Below, one piece after another: positions 39,884-48,206 of a DNA stretch of 64,000 nucleotides. Below the pieces are notes generated by a model. It made no database searches. It worked only from the letters and a program-made list of their open reading frames with translations, and was not told where the DNA came from. The position numbers were made by a program, and so were the translations under genes. Each line of letters opens with the position of its first letter. The stretch's first letter is position 1. This DNA comes from Roseovarius sp. ZX-A-9 (GTDB lineage Bacteria; Pseudomonadota; Alphaproteobacteria; Rhodobacterales; Rhodobacteraceae): NCBI RefSeq assembly GCF_028369135.1, contig NZ_JAPWHW010000008.1, forward strand, positions 124,001-188,000. Direction: 5' to 3'.

Positions 39884-40603
39884 ATGGCTGAATTTGATAC
39901 AATCCGGACGGCGACGGGTACCCGCGCGGCCCAGATTGACCAGGGACTGCGGACCCATATGAACAAGGTCTACGGGACCATGTCCGTGGGCATGCTACTC
40001 ACATTCCTGGCGGCTTGGGCCGTTGGCAACAACGCGTATATGATGCAGACGCTCTTTACCGGCATGACGCGTTGGGTCGTCATGTTCGCGCCGCTGATCA
40101 TGGTTTTTGCCTTTGGCGCCGTGATCAACAAGCTGTCGGCAGCCGCTGCGCAGCTGTTCTTTTACGCTTTCGCGACCGTTATGGGCGTGTCGATCAGTTA
40201 TATTTTCGTGGTCTTCACCGACTACTCGATCGCGCAGATCTTCCTGACCACCTCGATCGCCTTCGCAGGTCTTTCGCTTTGGGGCTACACCACCAAAAAA
40301 GATATCTCTGGTTGGGGCAGCTTCCTGATCATGGGCCTGATCGGTATCATCGTGGCCTCGATCATAAACATCTTCATCGGCAGCCCGGCTGTCATGTTCG
40401 CGATCTCGATCATCGGTGTGCTGATCTTTGCCGGTCTCACGGCTTATGACACGCAGTCGATCAAGAACGAGTACCTCGCGCACGCCCATCACGGCGACAG
40501 TGAATGGCTGGGCAAATCGGCGATCATGGGCGCGCTGCGTCTCTATCTCGATTTCATCAACATGTTCATGTTCCTGCTGCAACTGCTGGGCAACCGCGAA
40601 TAA
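39884..40603 (+). CDS. Bax inhibitor-1/YccA-family membrane protein
   Basis: 239 residues with seven hydrophobic helices and the family pattern (LTFLAAWAVGNNAYM, FYAFATVMGVSISYIFVVFTDYSIAQIFLTTS, LTAYDTQSIKNEYLAHAHHGD). The C-terminal acidic/His region precedes the last helix as usual. GGAGG lies 5 bases before the ATG. Bacterial members are pH-sensitive calcium leak channels or bind the FtsH protease. It is monocistronic with a strong terminator. Confidence 0.95.
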   Translation: MAEFDTIRTATGTRAAQIDQGLRTHMNKVYGTMSVGMLLTFLAAWAVGNNAYMMQTLFTGMTRWVVMFAPLIMVFAFGAVINKLSAAAAQLFFYAFATVMGVSISYIFVVFTDYSIAQIFLTTSIAFAGLSLWGYTTKKDISGWGSFLIMGLIGIIVASIINIFIGSPAVMFAISIIGVLIFAGLTAYDTQSIKNEYLAHAHHGDSEWLGKSAIMGALRLYLDFINMFMFLLQLLGNRE

Positions 40604-40630
40604 CTTCGCGAGAACCTGAAAACCAAGACA

Positions 40631-40659
40631 AGGCCGACCTTCGGGTCGGCCTTTTTTTG
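40631..40659 (+). terminator. Strong rho-independent terminator
   Basis: AGGCCGACC (40631-40639), a TTCG tetraloop, and GGTCGGCCT (40644-40652) are followed by an unbroken run of T. It is 28 bases after the stop of the Bax-inhibitor-like gene. Confidence 0.95.
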
Positions 40660-40882
40660 TTGGTCCAGATGCGCAATACCCGCACTACTTGATGGGGATC
40701 GCAGCCTCACCACTCATTCAGCCCCTTCCCCACCATGATCCTCGATCTGCATTTCTCGATTCTCGCGGCGCGGATGCCGGGCGTTTTGGCAACTGAAAAA
40801 TTTGACGTTTACCACCGCCCTCGTAGAACAGGATGGCCCACGCGTTTCGGAAGTTGAATATCTTCTGCAAATCCGGGAACGC

Positions 40883-40913
40883 AAAAAGCCGCGCTATTCC
40901 AGCGCGGCTTTTT
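40883..40913 (-). terminator. Rho-independent terminator of rpmG
   Basis: AAAAAGCCGCGCT (40883-40895) and AGCGCGGCTTTTT (40901-40913) are perfectly inverted around a 5-base loop, with T-runs on both strands. It lies 25 bases beyond the rpmG stop on the minus strand and could also stop plus-strand readthrough. Confidence 0.88.
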
Positions 40914-40937
40914 CAAACTCTACAGTCAGGCAGATCG

Positions 40938-41105
40938 TTACTTGATCTTGCCTTCCTTGTATTCGACATGCTTGCGCACAACGGGGTCGTATTTACGAAC
41001 CGTCATTTTCTCGGTCATGGTACGAGCATTTTTCTTGGTCACGTAGAAATGGCCCGTGCCCGCGGTCGAGTTCAAGCGGATCTTGATGGTGGTAGGCTTC
41101 GCCAT
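40938..41105 (-). CDS. rpmG: 50S ribosomal protein L33
   Basis: 55 residues from ATG 41105: [41 protein letters not shown]. This is the cysteine-free, zinc-independent form of L33 (no CxxC pairs). An upstream in-frame start adds 28 non-family residues; GGAGA stands at the right distance before 41105. It is monocistronic with its own terminator. Confidence 0.97.
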   Translation of the reverse strand: MAKPTTIKIRLNSTAGTGHFYVTKKNARTMTEKMTVRKYDPVVRKHVEYKEGKIK

Positions 41106-41161
41106 TGGTTTTCTCCTGCGCCGGGAGGCCTTGCCGCCCCGTGAATTCGTTACAAGCCTGC

Positions 41162-41189
41162 CTTTTACCTGCCAGCGTGCCCGAGTCAA
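41162..41189 (-). promoter_or_regulatory. Candidate sigma-70-type promoter of rpmG
   Basis: On the minus strand TTGACT (41189-41184) and TAAAAG (41167-41162) are 16 bases apart, about 56 bases upstream of the rpmG start. The -35 is close to consensus and the -10 matches at 4 of 6. Confidence 0.4.
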
Positions 41190-41301
41190 CCGCGATTGTA
41201 CAAATGACGCCCGGGGATCTCCCGGTTTTCTTCTTTGCAGAAAAACTCATGGGCCGATCACCGCTCTGCTGCACACCGCCAGCGGTAAGACGCCCATAAA
41301 A

Positions 41302-41710
41302 TGCGCGGAGAGCCTGTAAGCCGGATTCTGTCCCGGGGGCGAGCCCCCATGGATGACCATTCATCTGAAGGCACCGTTACCGATGCCCCTCTAGCTGCCA
41401 ACCCGGACCGCCGGGCCAAGACATGCCTGCAAGCGGTTTCGGTTGCCCGACCAGCCCTGCGCGCGGTCCCTATTTGGCATTGCTCCCGGTGGGGCTTGCC
41501 GTGCCGGTGCTGTTGCCAGCCCCGCGGTGGGCTCTTACCCCACCGTTTCACCCTTACGCCGGATTGCTCTGGCGCGGTCTGTTTTCTGTGGCGCTTTCCC
41601 TCGGGTTACCCCGGCCGGGCATTACCCGGCACCGTTGTCCTGTGGAGTCCGGACTTTCCTCCCCGACAGGCCGAAACCTGTCCAAGCGGCCATCCGGCCC
41701 TCCGCGCAGG
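41302..41710 (-). ncRNA. rnpB: RNase P RNA, bacterial class A
   Basis: The minus strand carries the universally conserved GAGGAAAGTCCGGACTCCAC near its 5' end (about 41659-41640) and ACAGAATCCGGCTTACAG near its 3' end (about 41330-41313). Helix P1 forms from TGCGCGGAG (41708-41700) and CTCCGCGCA (41310-41302), which fixes the ends to about 409 bases, normal for Alphaproteobacteria. It is the catalytic RNA that matures tRNA 5' ends. Exact end nucleotides are uncertain by a few bases. Confidence 0.97.
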
Positions 41711-41713
41711 GTT

Positions 41714-41742
41714 CAGTTAAGCGCGCTTGCCCTGCCGGTCAA
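41714..41742 (-). promoter_or_regulatory. Probable rnpB promoter inside the amidase gene end
   Basis: On the minus strand TTGACC (41742-41737), a 17-base spacer and TAACTG (41719-41714) predict transcription starting a few bases before helix P1 of rnpB. The -10 box begins with the TAA stop codon of the amidase gene (41719-41717), so the promoter and gene end are fused. Confidence 0.6.
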
Positions 41743-42421
41743 CGGGAAAGCGCGCCGCAATATCTGCCAGGACCGCCATGTCTGCCGCATCAAGCGGCCC
41801 ACGTGCCCATGGCCGGTAGCGCAGCCGCACGGCCTTAAGGACATCGGCGTCGTCGAACTCCGGCCCATAGCCCACAAGCGCGGTCAACTTGCGAAAATCC
41901 GACAACGAGGCCCGTGCCCCCGGCATGGGCCAGATCGCCAGCCCCTGACGCGCCAGACGCCGCCAGTCAAAGCGCGGACCCGGATCATCCTTGCGGTTCG
42001 GCGCCATGTCGGAATGGCCGATGACACGCTCGGGCGGGATCGCCCAACGGTCCATGATACCGCGCACAAGGCGCTCCAGCACCCGCATTTGCGGCTCGGG
42101 AAACGGGTGTGCGCCCTGATTGGCCAGCTCGATACCGATCGAGCGCGAGTTGACCTCGTCCACCGCCCCCCAACGTCCAAGGCCCGCGTGCCAGGCGCGC
42201 TTGTCCTCGGGCACCAGTTGCCACAGGCGGCCATCCTCGGCGATCACGTAGTGACACGACACCGGCGGAATCACGGCGGGGTCGCAAAGACGCTCCACCG
42301 CCGCCTCGGCCGTCGTCATGTTGGTGAAATGCAGCAGCAGGATGTCTGGGCGCACGCCCCCCCGCCGGTCATTCATGTTGGGCGAACGTCTCTCGACGAT
42401 CTCGGGGAAATCGGCGCGCAC
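41717..42421 (-). CDS. N-acetylmuramoyl-L-alanine amidase (Amidase_2, AmpD/AmiD-like)
   Basis: 234 residues, no signal peptide. Zinc-amidase fold: LLLHFTNMTTAEAAVERLCDP with a zinc His at 31, SCHYVIAEDGRLWQLVPEDKRAWHAGLGRWGAVDEVNSRSIGIELAN, and VIGHSDMAPNRKDDPGPRFDW with the second zinc His and the catalytic Lys/Asp. Absence of an export signal suggests a cytoplasmic AmpD-type role in anhydro-muropeptide recycling. The 3' end overlaps the rnpB promoter. Confidence 0.93.
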   Translation of the reverse strand: MRADFPEIVERRSPNMNDRRGGVRPDILLLHFTNMTTAEAAVERLCDPAVIPPVSCHYVIAEDGRLWQLVPEDKRAWHAGLGRWGAVDEVNSRSIGIELANQGAHPFPEPQMRVLERLVRGIMDRWAIPPERVIGHSDMAPNRKDDPGPRFDWRRLARQGLAIWPMPGARASLSDFRKLTALVGYGPEFDDADVLKAVRLRYRPWARGPLDAADMAVLADIAARFPVDRQGKRA

Positions 42422-42427
42422 GCCGGA

Positions 42428-43162
42428 TCAGCCGCCCTGCGCCTTGCGGAACGGGCGCGGGTCCCAGCCGCATGCATAGCCATCACCATCCGGATCGAGA
42501 CCGAGCCGATCCCTCTCGGGGCCGCCCTTCTCGAGGAAATCGATCTGCGCCAGATCAGGTCCGGTATATTTCGCGCAATTCTTGGCGTAGCGCCCGCTCT
42601 TGTTTATGCCCGTGCGGCGATAGACCTTGGTGCCGATCGGGTGACGGGTGCTCAGAGCGTAGGCCACGATATTGGCTCCCTCCGCGCCCGTGCGGCTGGG
42701 TAGTGCCTCGACGGCGGCAACCTGGTATTGCTGGCGGTTGGCGGCAATCCGCGCCGCGTCATCCTCGATCGAGCGTTGATGGCCCACCGCATCGAAATTG
42801 TTCTCGTTCGAGATTCCGGCGCTGTTGACCACTGCAGGCGGCGGGTTGTCCGGGCTGGCCTGCACGACGCGCTCACCTGAATTGGCCGCGCGTTCCTCGG
42901 CCTGATCATCGCCACCAAGAGCCGCGCGGGTTTGTGCCGCGATCTGCGCGCTTTCCGACGTGTTGTTGTTCAGGCTGGTGGTGCTGACCGCAGCCGGTGG
43001 TGGAACGGGGTTGCCCGCCAGTTCAGCATCGCGCCGGGCCTGATATTCGGCGTAATCGCCAAAGCCGACGCCGGCGCCGGAGTTCGGCGCGCTGTCAGGA
43101 ATGGAAGTGCCGCACGCCGTCAGCGCCAAGAGAGCGACGCCTGTCATGAATTTACGCATCAT
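42428..43162 (-). CDS. Lipoprotein with C-terminal excalibur-like domain
   Basis: 244 residues (ATG 43162 or the next ATG at 43159). An export signal with lipobox (GVALLALTACGTS, lipid Cys17) is followed by a long Asn/Ala/Pro-rich disordered region. A C-terminal domain YAKNCAKYTGPDLAQIDFLEKGGPERDRLGLDPDGDGYACGW has the DxDGDGxxC pattern of excalibur calcium-binding modules. It probably sits in the outer membrane; function unknown. The amidase gene follows 6 bases downstream, so the pair may be one transcript. Confidence 0.85.
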   Translation of the reverse strand: MMRKFMTGVALLALTACGTSIPDSAPNSGAGVGFGDYAEYQARRDAELAGNPVPPPAAVSTTSLNNNTSESAQIAAQTRAALGGDDQAEERAANSGERVVQASPDNPPPAVVNSAGISNENNFDAVGHQRSIEDDAARIAANRQQYQVAAVEALPSRTGAEGANIVAYALSTRHPIGTKVYRRTGINKSGRYAKNCAKYTGPDLAQIDFLEKGGPERDRLGLDPDGDGYACGWDPRPFRKAQGG

Positions 43163-43192
43163 TTGTCCTGCAACATCCTGTTTGTCGGCGGT

Positions 43193-44686
43193 CTACCACC
43201 ATTTCCCGGGCTTGGCTACAAATCCGGCGGCAGCTTCCAGTGCGTAGGCGCAATTTAGCAAGTCACCCTCTTCCCACGGACGACCGATCAATTGCAGCCC
43301 CAGCGGTAGGCCCTGACGGTCCAGCCCCGCCGGTATCGAGATCCCCGGCAACCCAGCCAGGTTCACCGTGACGGTAAACACATCGTTGAGATACATCGCC
43401 ACCGGGTCTGCCTGCGCCATCTCGCCCAGTCCGAACGCCGCCGAGGGCGTTGCCGGGGTCAGGATTGCATCGACACCGTCGGCGAAGACCTCGTCGAAAT
43501 CGCGCTTGATCAGCGCGCGTACCTTGCGGGCACGGTTGTAATAGGCGTCGTAAAATCCTGCGGACAGCACATAGGTGCCGACCATCACACGGCGCTGCAC
43601 CTCCGGGCCGAACCCTTCGGCGCGGGTTTTCTCGTACATCTCGGTGATGCCATCGCCCTGCGCCAGTTTGGCCCGATAGCCGTAGCGCACGCCGTCATAC
43701 CGCGCCAGGTTGCTCGATGCCTCGGCGGGCGCGATCACGTAATAGGTCGGCAATGCGTATTTGGTATGTGGCAGGCTGATATCGCGGATAATCGCTCCTG
43801 CGTCCTTCAGCATTTCCGTGCCATCAGCCCAGAGCTTCTCGATTTCGTCGGACATGCCATCCATCCGGTATTCACGCGGAATACCAATGACCTTGCCCTT
43901 GATATCGCCGGTCAGCATAGCCTCGAAATTCGGCACCGGCAGATTGGCGCTGGTGCTGTCCTTGGGGTCATACCCGCTCATCGCCTCAAGCATGATGGCG
44001 GCATCGCGTACGGATTTGGTCATCGGCCCCGCCTGATCCAGAGACGACGCAAAGGCGACAATTCCCCAGCGCGAGCACCGCCCGTAGGTAGGCTTGATCC
44101 CGGTGATGCCGGTGAAGGCCGCGGGTTGCCGGATCGACCCGCCTGTATCGGTGCCCGTGGCCCCGAGGCAGAGATCGGCGGCGACAGCACTGGCCGAGCC
44201 CCCCGAAGAGCCGCCGGGCGTCAGTGCGGCATCGTCATTGCCGCGCCGCCATGGGTTCACCGCATTGCCGTAGGTGCTGGTTTCGTTGCTCGACCCCATG
44301 GCAAACTCATCCATATTGAGCTTGCCCAGCATGACGGACCCCGCATCAAAGAGGTTCTGCGTGACGGTGGATTCGTATTCCGGCTTGAAACCTTTCAGTA
44401 TCGCGCTGCCCGCCTGGCTGGCGACCCCTTTGGTGCAGAAAAGATCCTTGATCCCCAATGGAATGCCGCACATCGCAGGCGCTTCTTCGCCCCCTTGCAG
44501 GCGCTCATCGGCGCGGGCGGCCTGTGCGCGCGCCAGATCGGGTGTGTCGTGCACGAACGCCCCCAGCGCCCCCGCGCCCTCGATCTGATCAAGGCAAGCT
44601 TCGGTCAGTTCGGTGCTGGTAATTTCCCCCGCACGCAACTTGTCGCGCGCCTCAGAAATGGTCAGCGTATTCAGATCAGACATCAT
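43193..44686 (-). CDS. gatA: Aspartyl/glutamyl-tRNA amidotransferase subunit A
   Basis: 497 residues. The amidase subunit of GatCAB frees ammonia from glutamine to turn Glu-tRNA(Gln) or Asp-tRNA(Asn) into the amide forms. The amidase triad is visible: Lys80 in [10 protein letters not shown], and the serines of [15 protein letters not shown] and [16 protein letters not shown]. The start overlaps the gatC stop (ATGA); the second ATG at 44683 is an equal choice. gatB is not in the window, so the complex is encoded in two places. Confidence 0.97.
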   Translation of the reverse strand: MMSDLNTLTISEARDKLRAGEITSTELTEACLDQIEGAGALGAFVHDTPDLARAQAARADERLQGGEEAPAMCGIPLGIKDLFCTKGVASQAGSAILKGFKPEYESTVTQNLFDAGSVMLGKLNMDEFAMGSSNETSTYGNAVNPWRRGNDDAALTPGGSSGGSASAVAADLCLGATGTDTGGSIRQPAAFTGITGIKPTYGRCSRWGIVAFASSLDQAGPMTKSVRDAAIMLEAMSGYDPKDSTSANLPVPNFEAMLTGDIKGKVIGIPREYRMDGMSDEIEKLWADGTEMLKDAGAIIRDISLPHTKYALPTYYVIAPAEASSNLARYDGVRYGYRAKLAQGDGITEMYEKTRAEGFGPEVQRRVMVGTYVLSAGFYDAYYNRARKVRALIKRDFDEVFADGVDAILTPATPSAAFGLGEMAQADPVAMYLNDVFTVTVNLAGLPGISIPAGLDRQGLPLGLQLIGRPWEEGDLLNCAYALEAAAGFVAKPGKWW

Positions 44687-44970
44687 TCCACCACTTTCGG
44701 AACTGCAAAGAATCCTTCGCGCGCATCGGGCGCATTCGACAGGATCGCGGCCTGCTGGTCGCCATCCGTCACGACATCGGCCCGGCGCGCAAGACGCATC
44801 GGCGAGACGCTCACCATCGGTTCGATGCCGTCCACGTCCACTTCGTTCAGCTGCTCGATGAAGCCGAGGATCGTGTTGAACTCATCCGCCAGCGCTGGCA
44901 GCGCGTCCGGTTCCACGCGAATGCGTGCGAGCTTGGCCACCTTGGCCGCGGTTTCCAGGTCGATGGACAT
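44683..44970 (-). CDS. gatC: Aspartyl/glutamyl-tRNA amidotransferase subunit C
   Basis: 95 residues from ATG 44970 ([22 protein letters not shown]), with CGGAGA 7 bases upstream. The frame stays open much further upstream, but that part is antisense to the UPF0173 gene. [22 protein letters not shown] is the family core that wraps between GatA and GatB. It is coupled to gatA by a 4-base overlap. Confidence 0.96.
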   Translation of the reverse strand: MSIDLETAAKVAKLARIRVEPDALPALADEFNTILGFIEQLNEVDVDGIEPMVSVSPMRLARRADVVTDGDQQAAILSNAPDAREGFFAVPKVVE

Positions 44971-45177
44971 GACAAATCTCCGGTCGTTGCTGGCTTTTGC
45001 ATTTATCCCTCGCCGCCGCGACGCGCAACCATCTGCGTGCGCTATTCCCTCACCTGCCCGGCCGAAGGCGCTGCACGCGCCCGGCAAAGGGCAAATTGAC
45101 TGCCCGCACGCTTGGATGCTGTTCTCCCATCCCGGTTCCGCTACATTGACGAAAAATCCAAAAAAAAGGAGACCGAC

Positions 45178-45870
45178 ATGAAAATCACCTGGCTCGGACA
45201 TAGCTCGTTCCGCATCGAAATCGGCGGGCAGATCCTGCTGATCGATCCCTGGCTCAACGGCAACCCGATGTTGGCCGAGGACCAGCACGACGTGGCCGTA
45301 GCGGGCGCCACGCATATTCTGCAGACCCATGCGCATTTCGATCACGTCGCCGACACGCTCGCCCTGGCACGCAAGCTGGAGATTCCCGTCGTCGGCCAAT
45401 ACGACCTCATGGCCCATTGGGAAGAGCACGAGAAGATCGCGACGGTGGGCTTCAACAAGGGCGGTACCGTCGATATTGGCGGTGTGAACGTCACGATGGT
45501 GCATGCGGTGCATTCCAGCAGCTTCAGCAGCCCCGGTGGCCCCAATGTGCCGGGCACCGAGTGCGGCTACATGATCGAGCATGCCGGGCGCACGATCTAT
45601 GTCAGCGGCGACACCGACGTGATGGCGGACATGAAGGTTTTCAACGATCTGCACGCGCCCGAGATTGGCATTCTGTGCGCCGGTGGGCATTTCACCATGG
45701 ACATGCGCCGCGCCGCCTATGCCGCCAGAACCTTCTTTGATTTCAAAACGGTGATCCCCTGCCACTACAGAACGTTCCCGATCCTCGAACAATCGGCCGC
45801 CGCACTGGCAGAGGCGTTGCCCGGCGTCGATGTCATCGAACCACAGGTAATGGAGGCGATTGACCTCTAA
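45178..45870 (+). CDS. Metal-dependent hydrolase, UPF0173 / UlaG-like beta-lactamase fold
   Basis: 230 residues from ATG 45178 (MKITWLGHSSFRIEIGGQILLIDPWLNG), preceded by AAAAAGGAG. Metallo-beta-lactamase ligands: QTHAHFDHVADTL (HxHxDH), VHAVHSSSF, YVSGDTDVM and VIPCHYRTFPIL. UPF0173 proteins have no assigned substrate. It is divergent from gatCA, which suggests no functional link by itself. Confidence 0.94.
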   Translation: MKITWLGHSSFRIEIGGQILLIDPWLNGNPMLAEDQHDVAVAGATHILQTHAHFDHVADTLALARKLEIPVVGQYDLMAHWEEHEKIATVGFNKGGTVDIGGVNVTMVHAVHSSSFSSPGGPNVPGTECGYMIEHAGRTIYVSGDTDVMADMKVFNDLHAPEIGILCAGGHFTMDMRRAAYAARTFFDFKTVIPCHYRTFPILEQSAAALAEALPGVDVIEPQVMEAIDL

Positions 45871-46400
45871 GCAGGGGATTCAGGTATTTTGGGAAAGATG
45901 AAAGGCCCACGGCCTATCTTCTGGCTGAAAATATTCTCTCTGGGAGGCATTTTCTTGGTGCCATTTGATCACGATGCCTCCCAGACCTTAAAGTTTCTTT
46001 AGAAATCTGTTGTTTATTACATCACTTTGATGCGGGTAGCACCACTTGAGCCCCTAGATGGCGAGAGAAACCTCAATGCGCATCGAACGCATTTAGAGTC
46101 GCCCAACTCGAATCCCACCTGTTGGAAAACATTGCTTTGGATAGGGTCTGTGACTGCATAAGTGCGCGGATGGCGACGCCCGCTGGACCTCGTCCTTTCC
46201 ACTGTAGGGCCGTCTACTGGAAACGGATATTAGGTCGGCCTAGCCGAGACCCGCAAAAAGGCTGATTGGGCCCGATATCAGGTACAGGCCGCTTTCGATC
46301 CGGTCAGGCAGCGCCGCTTGGCGAGAGAAGTTTCAAGCAGATATTCGCCGCGCTGCGCTGGCAATTCACACGACACCAGACGCAACTTTCGGCGCCTCTC
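45871..46400. other. 530-base stretch without a convincing gene
   Basis: Lies between the UPF0173 gene and the end of the TRAP large-permease gene, the longest unassigned stretch in the window. It starts with a 12-bp perfect inverted repeat (45939-45985). A minus-strand open frame of 61 codons at 46017-46202 has no ribosome site and no family resemblance. Base composition is lower in GC than the flanks near 45900-46020. It may be a decayed remnant marking the edge of the TRAP/sarcosine block. Confidence 0.55.
45939..45985. repeat. 12-bp perfect inverted repeat with 23-base loop
   Basis: TCTGGGAGGCAT (45939-45950) and ATGCCTCCCAGA (45974-45985). It is 68 bases after the UPF0173 stop. No T-run follows directly (TTAAAGTTTCTTT begins 4 bases later), so it is at best a weak terminator. 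An element end is another possibility. Confidence 0.6.
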
Positions 46401-47690
46401 TTACATCAGATCCAGCGCCCGCGGGATCGCCAGCGACAAGGCAGGCCAGAAGGTCGTAATCAACATCACAGGAAATGCGACGAAGGTCATCAGGCCCAGT
46501 GCGGGCATAACGGCCTGCATGATGGGTGCGCGCGTGATCTTGCAGGACAGGAACAGCGTTGGCGCCACCGGCGGGCTATTCGCACCGATGACCACCGAGC
46601 ACCCGACAATCGCGGCAAAATGCACTGGATCAACGCCATTTGCGATCATCAGCGGCAGGAACAACGGAGCAATGACGACCGTGACGGAAATATCGTCCAT
46701 CAACGCGCCAGCCACGATCAGAACCAGATTGACGATCAACAGCGCGCCGATGGGGCTGGTTACGACAGACTGGATCGCCTCGGTCAGGTCCTGCGGTACG
46801 CGCTCGAAGGCCATGATGCGCGAGATCATGAAGGAAAAGAGCAGGATCAGAATGATCGTGCCGGTCGTCTCGGTCGCCTGCACCACGCTGCGTGCCAGGC
46901 TGCGCCATGTGAACTCGCGATAGATCAGCCCACCGACAATCAAGGCGGCGACCGCTGCGACGGCAGCCGCTTCGGTCGGGGTGAAGACGCCGCCATAGAT
47001 GCCGCCAAGGATGATGATGGGCAGCGACAGCGCAGGGAGCGCCTTGAGAGTCACCTTGCCGAAACTTTCTCGCGGCCCCGCACTCTCGTCCGCGGGAAGC
47101 TCTTCAAAGGCGCGTCCAACCAGAAAGCGGTTATAGAGGATGAGGCCGATGATCAGCAGGATTGCGGGACCGATCGTGGCTGCGAAACAGGCGGCGACAG
47201 ACTGGCGCGTGACGACCGCAAAAAGGATCATGGTGATGGACGGCGGGATCAGGATGCCAAGCAGCGATGATATCCCCAAGAGCGCCGCGATCCGGCCCCG
47301 TGGATAGCCACGGGCGATCAGCGGTTCGGTCATGATGGAGCCGATGGAGGCAATGGCGGCCGTCGCCGTGCCGGCAATGGCCCCAAAGACACTGGATGAC
47401 AGGACCATGGCGGTCCCCATGCCGCCCTTACCCGTCGCCAAACGCTCGATAAAGGAAATGATGCGCTGCGCGATACCGCCGGACTGCATCAGGTATCCCG
47501 TCAGGATGAACAGCGGCAAGGCCACCAGCACCAACGAGTTGAGCGAGCGGAAACCCTGCAACATCAACGTATTGAGGTTCGCATCATAGACAAAGGTCAG
47601 ATACGCCAGCACCCCGGCGAAGGACCAGGCGACCGGCAAACCGATCCCCATGAGGATGATGAGAAGTGGGAGCGCGACGAGTGCATACAT
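46401..47690 (-). CDS. TRAP transporter large permease (DctM)
   Basis: 429 residues with about twelve hydrophobic segments, the ion-coupling membrane subunit of a tripartite ATP-independent periplasmic transporter. Family blocks: LPLLIILMGIGLPVAWSF, FRSLNSLVLVALPLFILTGYLMQ, GTATAAIASIGSIMTEPLIARGYPRG and GGVFTPTEAAAVAAV. It directly abuts the small permease stop, with no bases between. The three TRAP genes run P-Q-M away from the methylamine operon. Confidence 0.96.
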   Translation of the reverse strand: MYALVALPLLIILMGIGLPVAWSFAGVLAYLTFVYDANLNTLMLQGFRSLNSLVLVALPLFILTGYLMQSGGIAQRIISFIERLATGKGGMGTAMVLSSSVFGAIAGTATAAIASIGSIMTEPLIARGYPRGRIAALLGISSLLGILIPPSITMILFAVVTRQSVAACFAATIGPAILLIIGLILYNRFLVGRAFEELPADESAGPRESFGKVTLKALPALSLPIIILGGIYGGVFTPTEAAAVAAVAALIVGGLIYREFTWRSLARSVVQATETTGTIILILLFSFMISRIMAFERVPQDLTEAIQSVVTSPIGALLIVNLVLIVAGALMDDISVTVVIAPLFLPLMIANGVDPVHFAAIVGCSVVIGANSPPVAPTLFLSCKITRAPIMQAVMPALGLMTFVAFPVMLITTFWPALSLAIPRALDLM

Positions 47691-48206
47691 TCAGGAGCGC
47701 CTCAATTTCAAAAGCGCAACGATGAAATCGCGCACCGCGTAACAGAAACATCCCACAGCCGCGAGGCCGATCGCCATTTGCGGAACCCACAGCGGGATCT
47801 GGTAGGCCGGGGTCGTCTGTGGGCGTTTTAGCCCCCAGGAAAACATCCAATAGGCCCAGACAATGAAGAAGATGGTGATGATGATCGTCAGCGTGGCAAT
47901 CAGCAGATCATGCGCAGCCTTGCGCCGCGGATCGGTGATGTTGCCCGCGATCCAGTCAACCGTCAGGTGATCGCGTTTGCGCGACGCAATGACAGCCCCG
48001 GTCATATAAAGCGCGACTGCGGCAAGCATGATCAGTTCATGCAGGCCGACAACGGAAAGGCCGAGCACATAGCGGGCGATAACCAGAAAGACCATCAACC
48101 CCGCCACGACCAGCGAAGAGACGACTGCCACGAAGTCTAGAAGACGCGCGATGGCCCCGCCAATACGGGCGGCGGGGCCATTTTGTATTTCAGAGTTCTC
48201 CGGCAT
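47691..48206 (-). CDS. TRAP transporter small permease (DctQ)
   Basis: 171 residues with four hydrophobic helices (about 25-45, 55-73, 98-120, 138-160). The family motif ASRKRDHLTVDWI lies in the loop after helix 2. It joins the large permease in the membrane. Its start overlaps the end of the binding-protein gene by 17 bases. Confidence 0.94.
   Translation of the reverse strand: MPENSEIQNGPAARIGGAIARLLDFVAVVSSLVVAGLMVFLVIARYVLGLSVVGLHELIMLAAVALYMTGAVIASRKRDHLTVDWIAGNITDPRRKAAHDLLIATLTIIITIFFIVWAYWMFSWGLKRPQTTPAYQIPLWVPQMAIGLAAVGCFCYAVRDFIVALLKLRRS

Larger units (their letters stand above)
40604..40937. other. Intergenic stretch with two terminators
   Basis: 334 bases between the Bax-inhibitor-like gene and rpmG, convergent. 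Apart from the terminator of each gene (40631-40659 and 40883-40913) I see no coding or RNA feature in the 220 bases between them. Confidence 0.6.

Noticed and set aside
44971..45792. Long N-terminal extension of gatC
   Set aside because: Antisense to the UPF0173 gene; GatC is a 95-residue family and has its own start and ribosome site at 44970.
46095..46130. Possible tRNA T-arm (ACTCGAATCCCACC)
   Set aside because: The 5' side of the stem does not pair and no acceptor, D or anticodon arm can be drawn around it.
46017..46202. 61-codon minus-strand open frame in the 530-base gap
   Set aside because: No ribosome site, no domain and no context supporting translation.
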